Shown here: positions 1 to 6,113 of the stretch, one piece after another | How the letters are laid out: each line of letters begins with the position of its first letter | Position numbering within the stretch: position 1 is the stretch's first letter | The notes under the pieces: model-generated | The model's input: only the letters and a program-made list of their open reading frames with translations | What the model was told of the DNA's origin: nothing | The model's database searches: none | Made by a program: the position numbers and the translations under genes | Source of the DNA: Thermococcus sp. | GTDB taxonomy: Archaea > Methanobacteriota_B > Thermococci > Thermococcales > Thermococcaceae | DNA length: 9,674 nucleotides | Direction: 5' to 3' | Assembly (NCBI GenBank): GCA_026987155.1 | Contig: JALSNG010000069.1 | Coordinates: 1-9,674, forward strand

Positions 1-1
1 A

Positions 2-742
2 GGGGCGGAGAGGATTATCAACGGCTGGGTGGAGAACAAAACTAATGGGAGGATAAAGAACCTCGTGGGCGGCCTAACTCCAGACACGAGGCTGATAATA
101 ACCAATGCAGTCTATTTCAAGGCGAACTGGTCAAGCAGATTTGATCCGAGTGAAACGTACAACGGCACATTCAAAACACCCGGAGGAACCCTTGTGGTTC
201 CAATGATGCACGGGAGGGGAACCTTCAACTACACCGAGAACGACGAGCTCCAGGCCCTTGAAATGCCCTACGAGGGAAAGAGGTTGAGCATGCTGATAAT
301 ACTCCCAAAGAAAGCGGGTGGGCTGAAAGAAGTCGAGGGAAAACTCAGCCAGGGGTTTCTGGAGGATATCCTGCGCTCTCTCAAACCGGAGGAGGTCGAG
401 GTGGCGATACCAAAGTTCAGGTTCGAGGCGAGCTACTCGTTAAAGATGCCGCTCATCGACATGGGCATGGAGGAGGCCTTCTCAAGGGAAGCGGATTTTT
501 CGGGAATCACCGATGCAGGGGGGCTCTTTATAGGCGACGTGATACACAGGACCTTCATAAGCGTCGCCGAGAACGGCACCGAGGCGGCCGCGGCGACGGC
601 CGTCGTGATTATTGCCGCCTCCGCACCGGGAGAGGAAAGCTACAAGGTTTTTAAAGCGGATCATCCTTTCCTGTTCCTCATCGTGGACAGGAGAACAGGA
701 GTGGTACTCTTCATGGGCAGGCTGATGAACCCGAGGGAATGA
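2..742 (+). CDS. Serpin family serine protease inhibitor, 5' truncated by the window edge
   Basis: The reading frame is open from base 2, so the gene starts upstream. The GTG at 29 is an internal Val codon, not a start. Serpin hallmarks appear in order: INGWVENKTNGRIKNL near the visible N-terminus, then NAVYFKANWSSRFDP, then the EMPYEGKRLSMLIILPKK strand region. The hinge GTEAAAATA is the small-residue type of inhibitory serpins, which lets the cleaved loop insert into sheet A. It is followed by KADHPFLFLIVDRRTG and LFMGRLMNP, the family signature near the C-terminus. Counting from the hinge Gly as P15 places P1-P1' at Ala-Ser (IIAA/SAPG). Small P1 residues suit elastase- or subtilisin-like targets; that is inference. 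About 247 residues are visible of roughly 400 usual. The stop at 740 lies 8 bp from the stop of the convergent gene at 751. A characterised relative is the T. kodakarensis serpin. Signal peptide and promoter are outside the window. Confidence 0.93.
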   Translation, partial: GAERIINGWVENKTNGRIKNLVGGLTPDTRLIITNAVYFKANWSSRFDPSETYNGTFKTPGGTLVVPMMHGRGTFNYTENDELQALEMPYEGKRLSMLIILPKKAGGLKEVEGKLSQGFLEDILRSLKPEEVEVAIPKFRFEASYSLKMPLIDMGMEEAFSREADFSGITDAGGLFIGDVIHRTFISVAENGTEAAAATAVVIIAASAPGEESYKVFKADHPFLFLIVDRRTGVVLFMGRLMNPRE

Positions 743-750
743 CCAACTTA

Positions 751-1752
751 TTACATATTCTTTCTGTTTCTGCACAGCAGGCATGTGATGGCAACAGTAA
801 ATAGTATCGCGGCTAACAGCCAGAATTCATGTTTATCTTGGCGGGGGAAGGTAACGTTAGCTCCTTTCGAATGTGAATATGTGGCATTGGCTGAACCGAA
901 AGGAGACACCATGTTAGAATAGTAAAAACTCGGACTTATAAAAACAGAAGTGCTATTGTTCGCGGTAGCAAGAACAGTGAAATATCTACAATTAATCCCG
1001 CCAACTTTAAAGGCCTTAAAAGTTCCATTGTAAAAGAAGATATAGATCGGTTTCTTAAGGAGATGCAGGAGTTCGTACTGGTCTATTACCTCACTTTTAA
1101 TTTTTGACCTTTTCCAGGAGGTCTTGATGTAATACGTGACGTTATATCCCTGAATAAGGTGGATTACCGCTACAGAGCCATTTTCAATGGAGCAGTTTTG
1201 ATATCTGAAGTTGGCTCCTCTTATCTCAAGGGTTATTCTTGGAAAGAATATTAGACTGTCATTTATCTCATAACCCCAGAGATATTCGACCCAGCTTTTA
1301 TCCCAGAGATAGGGCAATATTTCGGAAACAGGAACTTTATATGCACTTTTCCCAAAATTAAACAGTATAGAGTCATTTACAGGAACTCCCTTAACTAATT
1401 TTGCTTTGGTCCTAAATCGTACCAGATTTTCCGAAACGTTCAAATTTAGTCTGGGACACATTGAGTATGCCCTTGTGTAGCACTCAGCCCCAAGAAATCG
1501 CACCCCAGAGGGATCCACATAGTAGTACCAATCAATCTCCGTGTCGGGATTCACCCATACATCATCGTATGCATCAATCTCTCCGGTGGAGATGAATATT
1601 ATGTTCGAATTTGGGAGGGTTCCTACGGACACGTGAATACCCCGGGTTGGAGGGAGTCCTTGGGTTATAATCTTGACATTAGATGACACAAGAGGAAATG
1701 TAAAAATAAGGAAACACAAGGATACTGCCATTATTTTAAGGAAGCTAGACAT
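751..1752 (-). CDS. Unrecognised exported protein with signal peptide, many N-glycosylation sequons and C-terminal membrane anchor
   Basis: I do not recognise the family. The 333-residue product starts MSSFLKIMAVSLCFLIFTF, a Lys followed by a hydrophobic stretch, read as a signal peptide ending near SS about residue 24. It ends with a hydrophobic helix (FWLLAAILFTVAITCLL) followed by CRNRKNM, a stop-transfer pattern, so the bulk should face outside the cell. That part carries about eleven N-x-S/T sequons, including NVS, NDS twice, NCS, NGS, NVT twice, NGT and NAT, plus many Tyr and Trp. This fits a glycosylated surface protein. ATG at 1752 is preferred over GTG at 1761 because GGTGA sits 5 nt before the ATG and the GTG lies inside that ribosome site. 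The start overlaps the end of the upstream gene by 8 bp, suggesting coupled translation. Base composition and codons are AT-richer than in flanking genes. Confidence 0.75.
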   Translation of the reverse strand: MSSFLKIMAVSLCFLIFTFPLVSSNVKIITQGLPPTRGIHVSVGTLPNSNIIFISTGEIDAYDDVWVNPDTEIDWYYYVDPSGVRFLGAECYTRAYSMCPRLNLNVSENLVRFRTKAKLVKGVPVNDSILFNFGKSAYKVPVSEILPYLWDKSWVEYLWGYEINDSLIFFPRITLEIRGANFRYQNCSIENGSVAVIHLIQGYNVTYYIKTSWKRSKIKSEVIDQYELLHLLKKPIYIFFYNGTFKAFKVGGINCRYFTVLATANNSTSVFISPSFYYSNMVSPFGSANATYSHSKGANVTFPRQDKHEFWLLAAILFTVAITCLLCRNRKNM

Positions 1753-2710
1753 ACCCTTCACCTAACGTTTCTTGGCAGTACCCATTCATAAAATTAATGT
1801 TATTCAAGTTTGTATCAAAGTAGTATGCTCGGTTAATAAACTGCCCAGAACACTCGACGTATTTACATGCCCTATCTTTGTATTCAGTGGAGGGATGCCA
1901 AATCTCACTGCAATTATCATCACCGCCTGTCAAAATTCTGCCATCACATTCAAATTCGACAAAGACGTTGCTGGTATTTTTGGAACGATTTATGTCAGTT
2001 AGCATATCCACCCATTCACCCAAAGACAGGCCAGTCCTCACTTTTCCTTCCTCATCTGTCCACTGCACATTTTTATACCAATCCCTGCATTGATAATAAT
2101 TTGATTGAACGAAGACCAGATCAAAAAATTCTGAACCTCCTGGAATTGACCAATCCTTTCCGCACACTGGATAATCACGGGGCCAGATATCGGTATTTTG
2201 AAGGGCATATGTCTTAGCGTGGGGAATCCATATAAACTCAAGGCCTCTGTTGTGGATTTCTTCACTTAAAATGTCAATAGTTTGGGGGTTCACGTAAGGC
2301 ATTTGTCCTTGATTGCAAAGAACATCTTTGTAATAATTCACAAACATCCAAGCACTTTCAAGACTCCAATAAAATCCCTGGAGGTTGGAAGAATTTACAC
2401 TCAGTACACCGTTTAGCCAATCAAGCCAGTACTTGTTCCCTCCTTTTGGATTCTCTCGTGGTTCTGGAATATAGCTCTTCCAGTAAGGAATTACCACATA
2501 TACCGAGATACTTTTTATTGTCGAGAAGATATCTTCAGCGAATTTTCTCCCATCATTGAAGCCATTTCCAGTGTATACCGTAAGTTCTTTGACACCACTA
2601 CCCGCCCTTTCCCTAGCTGGCAGTACGACAGCGTAGTCAAAAAAGCTTCCAAATTCATCCTCAACATTTCCCAGTAAGGAAACATTCCTTTCTCCATTCC
2701 ATCTAAAATA
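1745..2710 (-). pseudogene. DUF4855-like (TIM-barrel, glycosidase-like) exported protein, 5' end lost or frameshifted
   Basis: The frame is open from 2710 (just after an in-frame TAG at 2711-2713) to the TAG at 1745, 321 codons. The first usual start is GTG at 2497, but the frame upstream is clearly protein-like (e.g. FFDYAVVLPARERAG and KELTVYTGNGFNDGRKFAED). Between 2710 and 2498 I find no ATG, GTG or TTG, so the gene has lost its start or is frameshifted. Motifs resemble the DUF4855 family from memory: VVIPYWKSY, QGFYWSLESAW, EFIWIPHAK, FDLVFVQSNYYQ, VFVEFECDGRIL. These look like successive beta-strand ends of a barrel. Eight or so Cys and several sequons suggest an extracellular protein, yet no signal peptide remains. 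In another frame just upstream, 2741-2706 reads hydrophobic (VIVSDNIWIVVF) up to a TTTT run at 2706-2709; a one-base slip there would join the frames. A 250-residue GTG-started product is the alternative. Family call moderate. Confidence 0.6.
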
Positions 2711-2808
2711 CTACAATCCAAATGTTGTCACTAACGATCACCAATAGTGTTCTAACGACAATATTATTTAAATCTTTCTATGACCTCCAAACAAAATAAT
2801 CCATAAAG
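2711..2808. other. Divergent intergenic spacer at the edge of the AT-rich block
   Basis: The gap between the last open codon of the broken minus-strand gene and the plus-strand methyltransferase holds the palindromic TATA-like ATTTAAAT. It also holds a short out-of-frame hydrophobic minus-strand reading (2741-2706) that may be residual 5' coding sequence. A GGAGGTCA on the minus strand near 2780-2787 has no start codon at a useful distance. I see no RNA gene or repeat. Confidence 0.4.
2766..2773 (+). promoter_or_regulatory. TATA-like box before the methyltransferase gene
   Basis: ATTTAAAT is centred about 39 nt before the TTG at 2809, putting a transcript start near 2795 and leaving a leader of about 10-15 nt. 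The sequence is palindromic and could also serve the minus strand, where it would start transcription near 2744, just before the broken gene. No good Shine-Dalgarno site precedes the TTG. Confidence 0.5.
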
Positions 2809-3585
2809 TTGAAAAAACATCCATGCCAGCTGTATCTCATGCCAGCCTGGAAGGACGGAAAACTCGGACTGCCGGTAAAAGAGGCAGTAAAGCTGTTTCC
2901 GGAGCTGAAGGACTACCTCGATGAGCGCGGAAGGCTCGACTTCTCGAACAGAGAAGCGAGGATACTCTACAACAGGGCGATAGCGAAAGCAGTCTTCGGG
3001 CTGGAGATAGAGTACCATCCGCGCGGACTCGTCACAACGCCGGTATCGCGCTTCCTCTTTCTGAAGACATTCCTGCGCGGGGGCGAGAGGGTCCTTGAGG
3101 TTGGGACGGGGCATACGGCCATGATGGCCCTTCTGGCTGAGAAAATCTTCAACTGCGACGTTACCGCGACGGAGCTCGATGAGGAGTTCTTCGAGTACGC
3201 AAAGGCCAACATCGAGAGGAACGGGGCCAGAGTCCAGCTCATCAGGAGCAACGGTGGGATAATCAGGGGAGTGATTCCCGAGGGCGAGCGCTTTGACGTG
3301 ATTTTTTCAGCCCCGCCTTACTATGAAAGGCCAACGAGGGGCGTTCTGACGGAGGGGGAGGGCGTTGGTGGAGGAGAACACGGCGAGGCCTTCTCGGTGA
3401 GGCTCATTGAGGAGGCACGGAACTACCTGAACGCCAAGGGAAAAGTGGCCCTATTCCTGCCCGACAAGGAGCCGCTGATAGAGGCCATAAGGGAAAAGGG
3501 GGAAGAACTGGGCTACTCCGTGAGGGACATCAGGTTCAGGGTTGGAACGAGGTGGAGGCACAGTTTGATACTAAACAAGCCCTAA
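2809..3585 (+). CDS. METTL16/RlmF-like SAM-dependent (adenine-N6 type) RNA methyltransferase
   Basis: This 258-residue protein has a Rossmann methyltransferase core: motif I VLEVGTGHTA (residues 95-104), the acidic SAM-ribose strand ATELDEEFFEYAKANIERN (120-138), and a catalytic-loop motif SAPPYY (167-172). In order it matches METTL16/YbiN (RlmF): xTGA-like motif I, ATExD...NYAKKN, a PPF/Y loop, a Gly-rich stretch leading to GGGEHGEAFSVRLIEEA (187-203), and a late RVGTRWRHSLIL (244-254), like the MRWALAW segment of METTL16. That family makes m6A in rRNA or U6 snRNA. The loop here is APPY instead of NPPF, so activity and target are unproven. An in-frame stop at 2797 limits the start. TTG at 2809 keeps KKHPCQLYLMPAW; the first in-frame ATG is at 2836. 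Its 3' end overlaps the minus-strand ATPase remnant by 15 bp. Confidence 0.8.
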   Translation: MKKHPCQLYLMPAWKDGKLGLPVKEAVKLFPELKDYLDERGRLDFSNREARILYNRAIAKAVFGLEIEYHPRGLVTTPVSRFLFLKTFLRGGERVLEVGTGHTAMMALLAEKIFNCDVTATELDEEFFEYAKANIERNGARVQLIRSNGGIIRGVIPEGERFDVIFSAPPYYERPTRGVLTEGEGVGGGEHGEAFSVRLIEEARNYLNAKGKVALFLPDKEPLIEAIREKGEELGYSVRDIRFRVGTRWRHSLILNKP

Positions 3586-4284
3586 GAAGACCCACCATGG
3601 AATCATCAGGAGGTTTTCCTTGACATCGAACTCCCTCCCTATAACTATCCCGAAGTCGGCCCCCATCCTTTCCATGCTCCTCCTAACCTGAGCATAGCCC
3701 GCCTTTTCAATGCCAACTTCAACGACGTATCGTTTTCCCTTCCTTGTGAGAACGAAGTCAGCACCGCCCTTTCCGGGTTCGTACTCCAAAATGCCCTCTC
3801 CCAAGAGATAGAAAGTAACTGCATCCTCGAGCAGAGGAGCGGGTTCAACGACCTCAAACTTTGAAAGGAGAGCGACTCTCATGGAAGGTGCCGAGAACTT
3901 AAGCTTCGGACTTCTGCGAATTTTCTTTGAGAGACTCCCAATGGGAGATATTTCAATGAGAAGTCCGCTGGCAATGAAGGCCCTCACGAGTTCCATGACG
4001 GTGCTCTTTGATATTCCTATCGTCTTCGAGAGCCGCTCATAGCTGAAACGCTCCCCTCTGGGGCTGGCGATTATGGTTAGGAGCCTCAGAGCGGAATCGA
4101 GGGTTGAGGCATCAAAGTTCCTAAACTCGGAAAGATTCCGATAGACTATCCTTTCAACGAGGGAAAACAGGGATTCGTAGGCTTCTCTCTCATCAAGCTC
4201 AAGAGTCAGCGGCAGGGAACCAAGCTCAAGGTATTTCTCCGCGGTTTTAGCGAAGCGAACAGTCTTTGAGAGTGCCCTTGTCTC
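3571..4284 (-). pseudogene. C-terminal remnant of an archaeal AAA ATPase (COG1373/DUF4143-like)
   Basis: The frame is open for 237 codons from 4284, just after an in-frame TGA at 4285-4287, to the TAG-type stop at 3571. It has no ATG, GTG or TTG before the Met at 3996. The visible protein matches the back half of Thermococcales ATPases: a linker (EAYESLFSLVERIVYRNL), a winged-helix-like segment (FSYERLSKTIGISKSTVMEL), then RRSPKLKFSAPSMRVALL. It ends in a PD-(D/E)XK-like tail, ADFVLTRKGKRYVVEVG, where the usual final Lys after E-x is Gly. The ATP-binding half with Walker A and B is absent anywhere upstream. So this is a truncated gene, not a working ATPase. The upstream frame (next entry) meets it at GAGAGA around 4281-4288; loss of one GA pair would join the two. 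A 141-residue product from ATG 3996 is possible but would cut the winged helix. Confidence 0.7.
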
Positions 4285-4520
4285 TCAAAAAGAAAGCGCT
4301 TTCTCAGCCCTCTCACATAATCGAATCTCGATGGTAGCTCGGCGGAGAGTTTTAAAAGATAGTCCGTTATCTCGACCATATACTCGCCCATTTTGGTCGT
4401 TTGAACGACCAAATAGGAAAGTATTTCGGTCGACAAAGCGACCGGTTGAGGGACTCGGACCGTGGGCGTCTCCTCACCGCTCAGAGGAGGTGCTTTCTCC
4501 TCATCGTCCCCTAAACTCAT
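4206..4520 (-). CDS. Small ORF of unknown function, ATGA-coupled to the RNA methyltransferase gene; possibly fused by frameshift to the ATPase remnant
   Basis: I do not recognise this protein. Its ATG (4520-4518) overlaps the TGA of the upstream methyltransferase gene as ATGA, the usual sign of coupled translation. The N-terminus is acidic (MSLGDDEEKAPPLSGEE). After it come three 11-residue units ending about residue 58: PVALSTEILSY, LVVQTTKMGEY, MVEITDYLLKL. The last is only weakly alike. Then comes a basic stretch, YVRGLRKRFLF. Codons up to about 4290 look normal for the neighbourhood. The last 27 codons run over the better ATPase frame and are probably not native, so the real 5' part is about 78 codons. 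DNA inside it contains paired inverted repeats (separate entry), so the stretch could instead be regulatory DNA with a chance frame. Coding status is uncertain. Confidence 0.4.
   Translation of the reverse strand: MSLGDDEEKAPPLSGEETPTVRVPQPVALSTEILSYLVVQTTKMGEYMVEITDYLLKLSAELPSRFDYVRGLRKRFLFERQGHSQRLFASLKPRRNTLSLVPCR
4349..4357 (-). promoter_or_regulatory. Possible minus-strand TATA box downstream of the paired inverted repeats
   Basis: On the minus strand CTTTTAAAA resembles an archaeal TATA element and would start transcription near 4328, toward the ATPase remnant. The GGTCG-N6-CGACC sites lie just upstream of it. It also falls inside the small ORF, where it encodes LLKL, so it may be coincidental. 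Confidence 0.25.
4362..4443. repeat. Tandem GGTCG-N6-CGACC inverted repeats at 33-bp spacing
   Basis: Two perfect copies of GGTCG-N6-CGACC lie at 4395-4410 and 4428-4443, exactly 33 bp apart. The first extends to 10-bp arms with a 2-nt centre (4392-4413). A third, imperfect copy (GTCCG-N6-CGACC) lies at 4362-4377, again 33 bp away. Identical geometry and spacing of about three helical turns are typical of tandem operator sites for a dimeric regulator. The same 33 bp equals 11 codons, so the pattern could also arise from a coding repeat in the minus-strand ORF. Confidence 0.65.
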
Positions 4521-5707
4521 TTCATATCCTCAACGTAGAGGAAGAGCGCCTTGAGGTACTCCGTGTCCTTCGAGGCCATCAGTATCGGATGATCGGGCGC
4601 CTGCGTCCTGTACGGCTCAAGGAGCTTAAGGAACTTGCCCGCTTTAGCTGCAGCCGCTATCACCATGTCCTTGAAGGCCCCCATGTCAACGTGCTGGGAG
4701 CACGATGCCGTGACGAGTATGCCTCCTTCCCTCACCAGCTGTAAGCCGGCATAGTTCACGTTGAAGTAAGCGCGGAGGCCTCTCTTCAGGTCCTTCTCGT
4801 GCTGAACAAAGGCCGGCGGATCGAGAATCACGACGTCGAACTTCTCGCCCCTCTTTATCATGTCCTCCATCACCGGGAAGGCCGAGCCAACGACGTACTT
4901 CATCCTATCCTCAATCCCGTTGAGTTTGGCGTTCTCCTTCACCATGTTTATGGCCCAGGGAGATTTATCTATAGCCACGACCTCGTCGGCGCCGGCCACT
5001 GCCGCGTGTATCGCGAAGCCGCCGGTGTAGGTGAAGACATCAAGAACCCTCATCCCAGGCTTGACGTACTTCTCAAGGGCTATCCTGTTCTCCCTCTGGT
5101 CGAGGAAGAAGCCGGTTTTTTGCCCGCGCATGTCGACAATGAATTTAGCTTTGCCTTCCTCGATTACCGTCCTGTACTTCTCCTTGCCGAGGAGAACGCG
5201 CTCTATCTCAGGTAAACCCTCCCGGCGCCTTGATCTACCGGTGTTCTTCTCAAAAACCGTCTCGATTTCATGTTCGGCCTCCATTATCGCCTCGGCCAGG
5301 TCGAGCTTAAACCGCTCCATTCCAACGCTCGAAATCTGAATCGAGGCTATCTCGTTAAAGCGGTCAACTATTAAGCCGGGCAGATAGTCGGCCTCTCCGT
5401 AAACCATGCGGTATGCCCTATCGTAGCCGAGGACCTTTTTCCTGTACTCGTTGGCCTTTCTAATCCTCTCGCGGAAGAGCTCCCTGTTTATTTCAATTTC
5501 TCTATCCTTGGTAACGAGCCGGATCATGATGTTGGAGTTCGGGTTGACGAACCCCTTCCCGAGGAACTTGCCCCCACGAGTGTAGACCTCAACGATATCA
5601 CCTGGTGAGAACTCGCCCTCGGTTCTCACAACACCCTTTTTGAATACTATCATCGCGCCCTTGCCTATCGCCCTCGCGGCCTGGGCGTCAACTATCACCT
5701 TTGCCAT
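4517..5707 (-). CDS. PUA-domain class I RNA methyltransferase, RlmI/PH1915-like (m5C type)
   Basis: The 396-residue product is nearly co-linear with P. horikoshii PH1915, an RNA methyltransferase of known structure and, as recalled, the same length. An N-terminal PUA RNA-binding domain (about 1-75, e.g. GGKFLGKGFVNPNSN) is followed by a central domain and the family segment GQKTGFFLDQRENR (195-208). The Rossmann core has motif I VLDVFTYTGGFA (221-232), DPPAF (296-300) and TASCS (333-337), where Cys336 would be the nucleophile for 5-methylcytosine formation. The likely substrate is rRNA, by analogy with bacterial RlmI; the exact position is unknown. ATG at 5707 is chosen over GTG at 5725 because it gives the PH1915 N-terminus (MAKVIVDAQAARAIGKG) and follows GGTGGTGAGG. 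Its stop overlaps the next small ORF as ATGA. A TATA box lies at 5738-5746. Confidence 0.92.
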   Translation of the reverse strand: MAKVIVDAQAARAIGKGAMIVFKKGVVRTEGEFSPGDIVEVYTRGGKFLGKGFVNPNSNIMIRLVTKDREIEINRELFRERIRKANEYRKKVLGYDRAYRMVYGEADYLPGLIVDRFNEIASIQISSVGMERFKLDLAEAIMEAEHEIETVFEKNTGRSRRREGLPEIERVLLGKEKYRTVIEEGKAKFIVDMRGQKTGFFLDQRENRIALEKYVKPGMRVLDVFTYTGGFAIHAAVAGADEVVAIDKSPWAINMVKENAKLNGIEDRMKYVVGSAFPVMEDMIKRGEKFDVVILDPPAFVQHEKDLKRGLRAYFNVNYAGLQLVREGGILVTASCSQHVDMGAFKDMVIAAAAKAGKFLKLLEPYRTQAPDHPILMASKDTEYLKALFLYVEDMK

Positions 5708-5737
5708 CCTCACCACCGGATTCACTACGCAGGGGTG

Positions 5738-5746
5738 TTTAAAAAC
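5738..5746 (-). promoter_or_regulatory. TATA box of the RlmI-like gene
   Basis: TTTTTAAAC on the minus strand is centred about 35 nt before the ATG at 5707. It predicts a transcript start near 5717 and a short leader carrying GGTGGTGA. It is half of a back-to-back promoter pair with the plus-strand box at 5758. Confidence 0.6.
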
Positions 5747-5757
5747 CCGGCGATAGG

Positions 5758-5764
5758 TATTTAA
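5758..5764 (+). promoter_or_regulatory. TATA box of the small acidic protein gene
   Basis: TATTTAA is centred about 36 nt before the ATG at 5797 and predicts a start near 5786. The leader then contains GGTGG at 5788-5792, spaced 4 nt from the ATG. Only about 12 bp separates it from the divergent box, so binding of TBP/TFB at one could interfere with the other. Confidence 0.6.
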
Positions 5765-5796
5765 CCCTCAAGGTCGTATAGCGTATTGGTGGTTCT

Positions 5797-6105
5797 ATGA
5801 ACTTGGAAGTAGTACTCGACTTTCTGAAGGACATAGGGGCGGACTACATAGAGATCGAGGGGGAAATCCACCTCGAACCGGAGGTCTTCTACGAAGTTTG
5901 GAAGTATGTCGGCCAGCCGGAGCTAAAAACGTACGTTATAGAGGATGAGGTTATTGAACCGGGCTCGTACGACCCACCGGAGATGAAATACACAGAGCTC
6001 AAGAAGATAAAAATCAAGAAGGTATACTTTGAAACCCTCGATGGGAAAAGGATAGTAACGGATTACTCCGAATTTCAAAGAATAGCAAAGGAGATTTCCT
6101 CCTGA
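5797..6105 (+). CDS. Small acidic protein of unknown function
   Basis: I do not recognise the family. The 102-residue protein begins MNLEVVLDFLKDIGADYIEI, is rich in Glu and Asp in its first two thirds, and has Pro-containing turns (VIEPGSYDPPEMKY). It ends with a basic, strand-like segment (KKIKIKKVYFETLDGKR) and a short helix. There are no Cys and no signal or membrane segment, so it should be a soluble cytoplasmic alpha/beta protein. Coding is supported by the ATG with GGTGG 4 nt upstream, a TATA box at the right distance, codon use like its neighbours and a T-run terminator right after the stop. It appears to be a single-gene transcript divergent from the RlmI-like gene, which may hint at shared control but not at shared function. 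Confidence 0.8.
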   Translation: MNLEVVLDFLKDIGADYIEIEGEIHLEPEVFYEVWKYVGQPELKTYVIEDEVIEPGSYDPPEMKYTELKKIKIKKVYFETLDGKRIVTDYSEFQRIAKEISS

Positions 6106-6106
6106 C

Positions 6107-6113
6107 TTTTTTT
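6107..6113 (+). terminator. T-run terminator
   Basis: Seven consecutive T residues begin 2 nt after the TGA at 6103-6105, the usual archaeal intrinsic termination signal. The run overlaps the stop codon (6112-6114) of the convergent minus-strand gene by 2 bp, so the two genes are packed end to end with no spacer. Confidence 0.65.

Noticed and set aside
29..31. GTG as the start of the serpin gene
   Set aside because: The frame is open and serpin-like upstream to base 2 (INGW before the Val), so this is an internal codon of a gene cut by the window edge.
723..790. C/D-box RNA suggested by TGATGA near the serpin stop
   Set aside because: No CTGA D box at a suitable distance and no C'/D' pair was found; the TGATGA is part of the serpin coding sequence.
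2038..2265. Minus-strand 75-codon ORF within the DUF4855-like gene
   Set aside because: It is a shifted frame of the sequence encoding FDLVFVQSNYYQ and has no initiation signal.
2515..2721. Minus-strand 68-codon ORF upstream of the DUF4855-like gene
   Set aside because: It overlaps the better, protein-like frame at 2710-2498 and has the unnatural composition of an out-of-frame shadow.
4331..4744. Plus-strand 137-codon ORF opposite the small ORF and methyltransferase 3' end
   Set aside because: It runs antisense to the well supported methyltransferase, has no ribosome site or promoter, and is Arg/His-rich as in shadow frames.
5708..5725. GTG at 5725 as start of the RlmI-like gene
   Set aside because: ATG 5707 gives the N-terminus and length remembered for PH1915 and follows GGTGGTGA; the GTG lies at or before the predicted transcript start.
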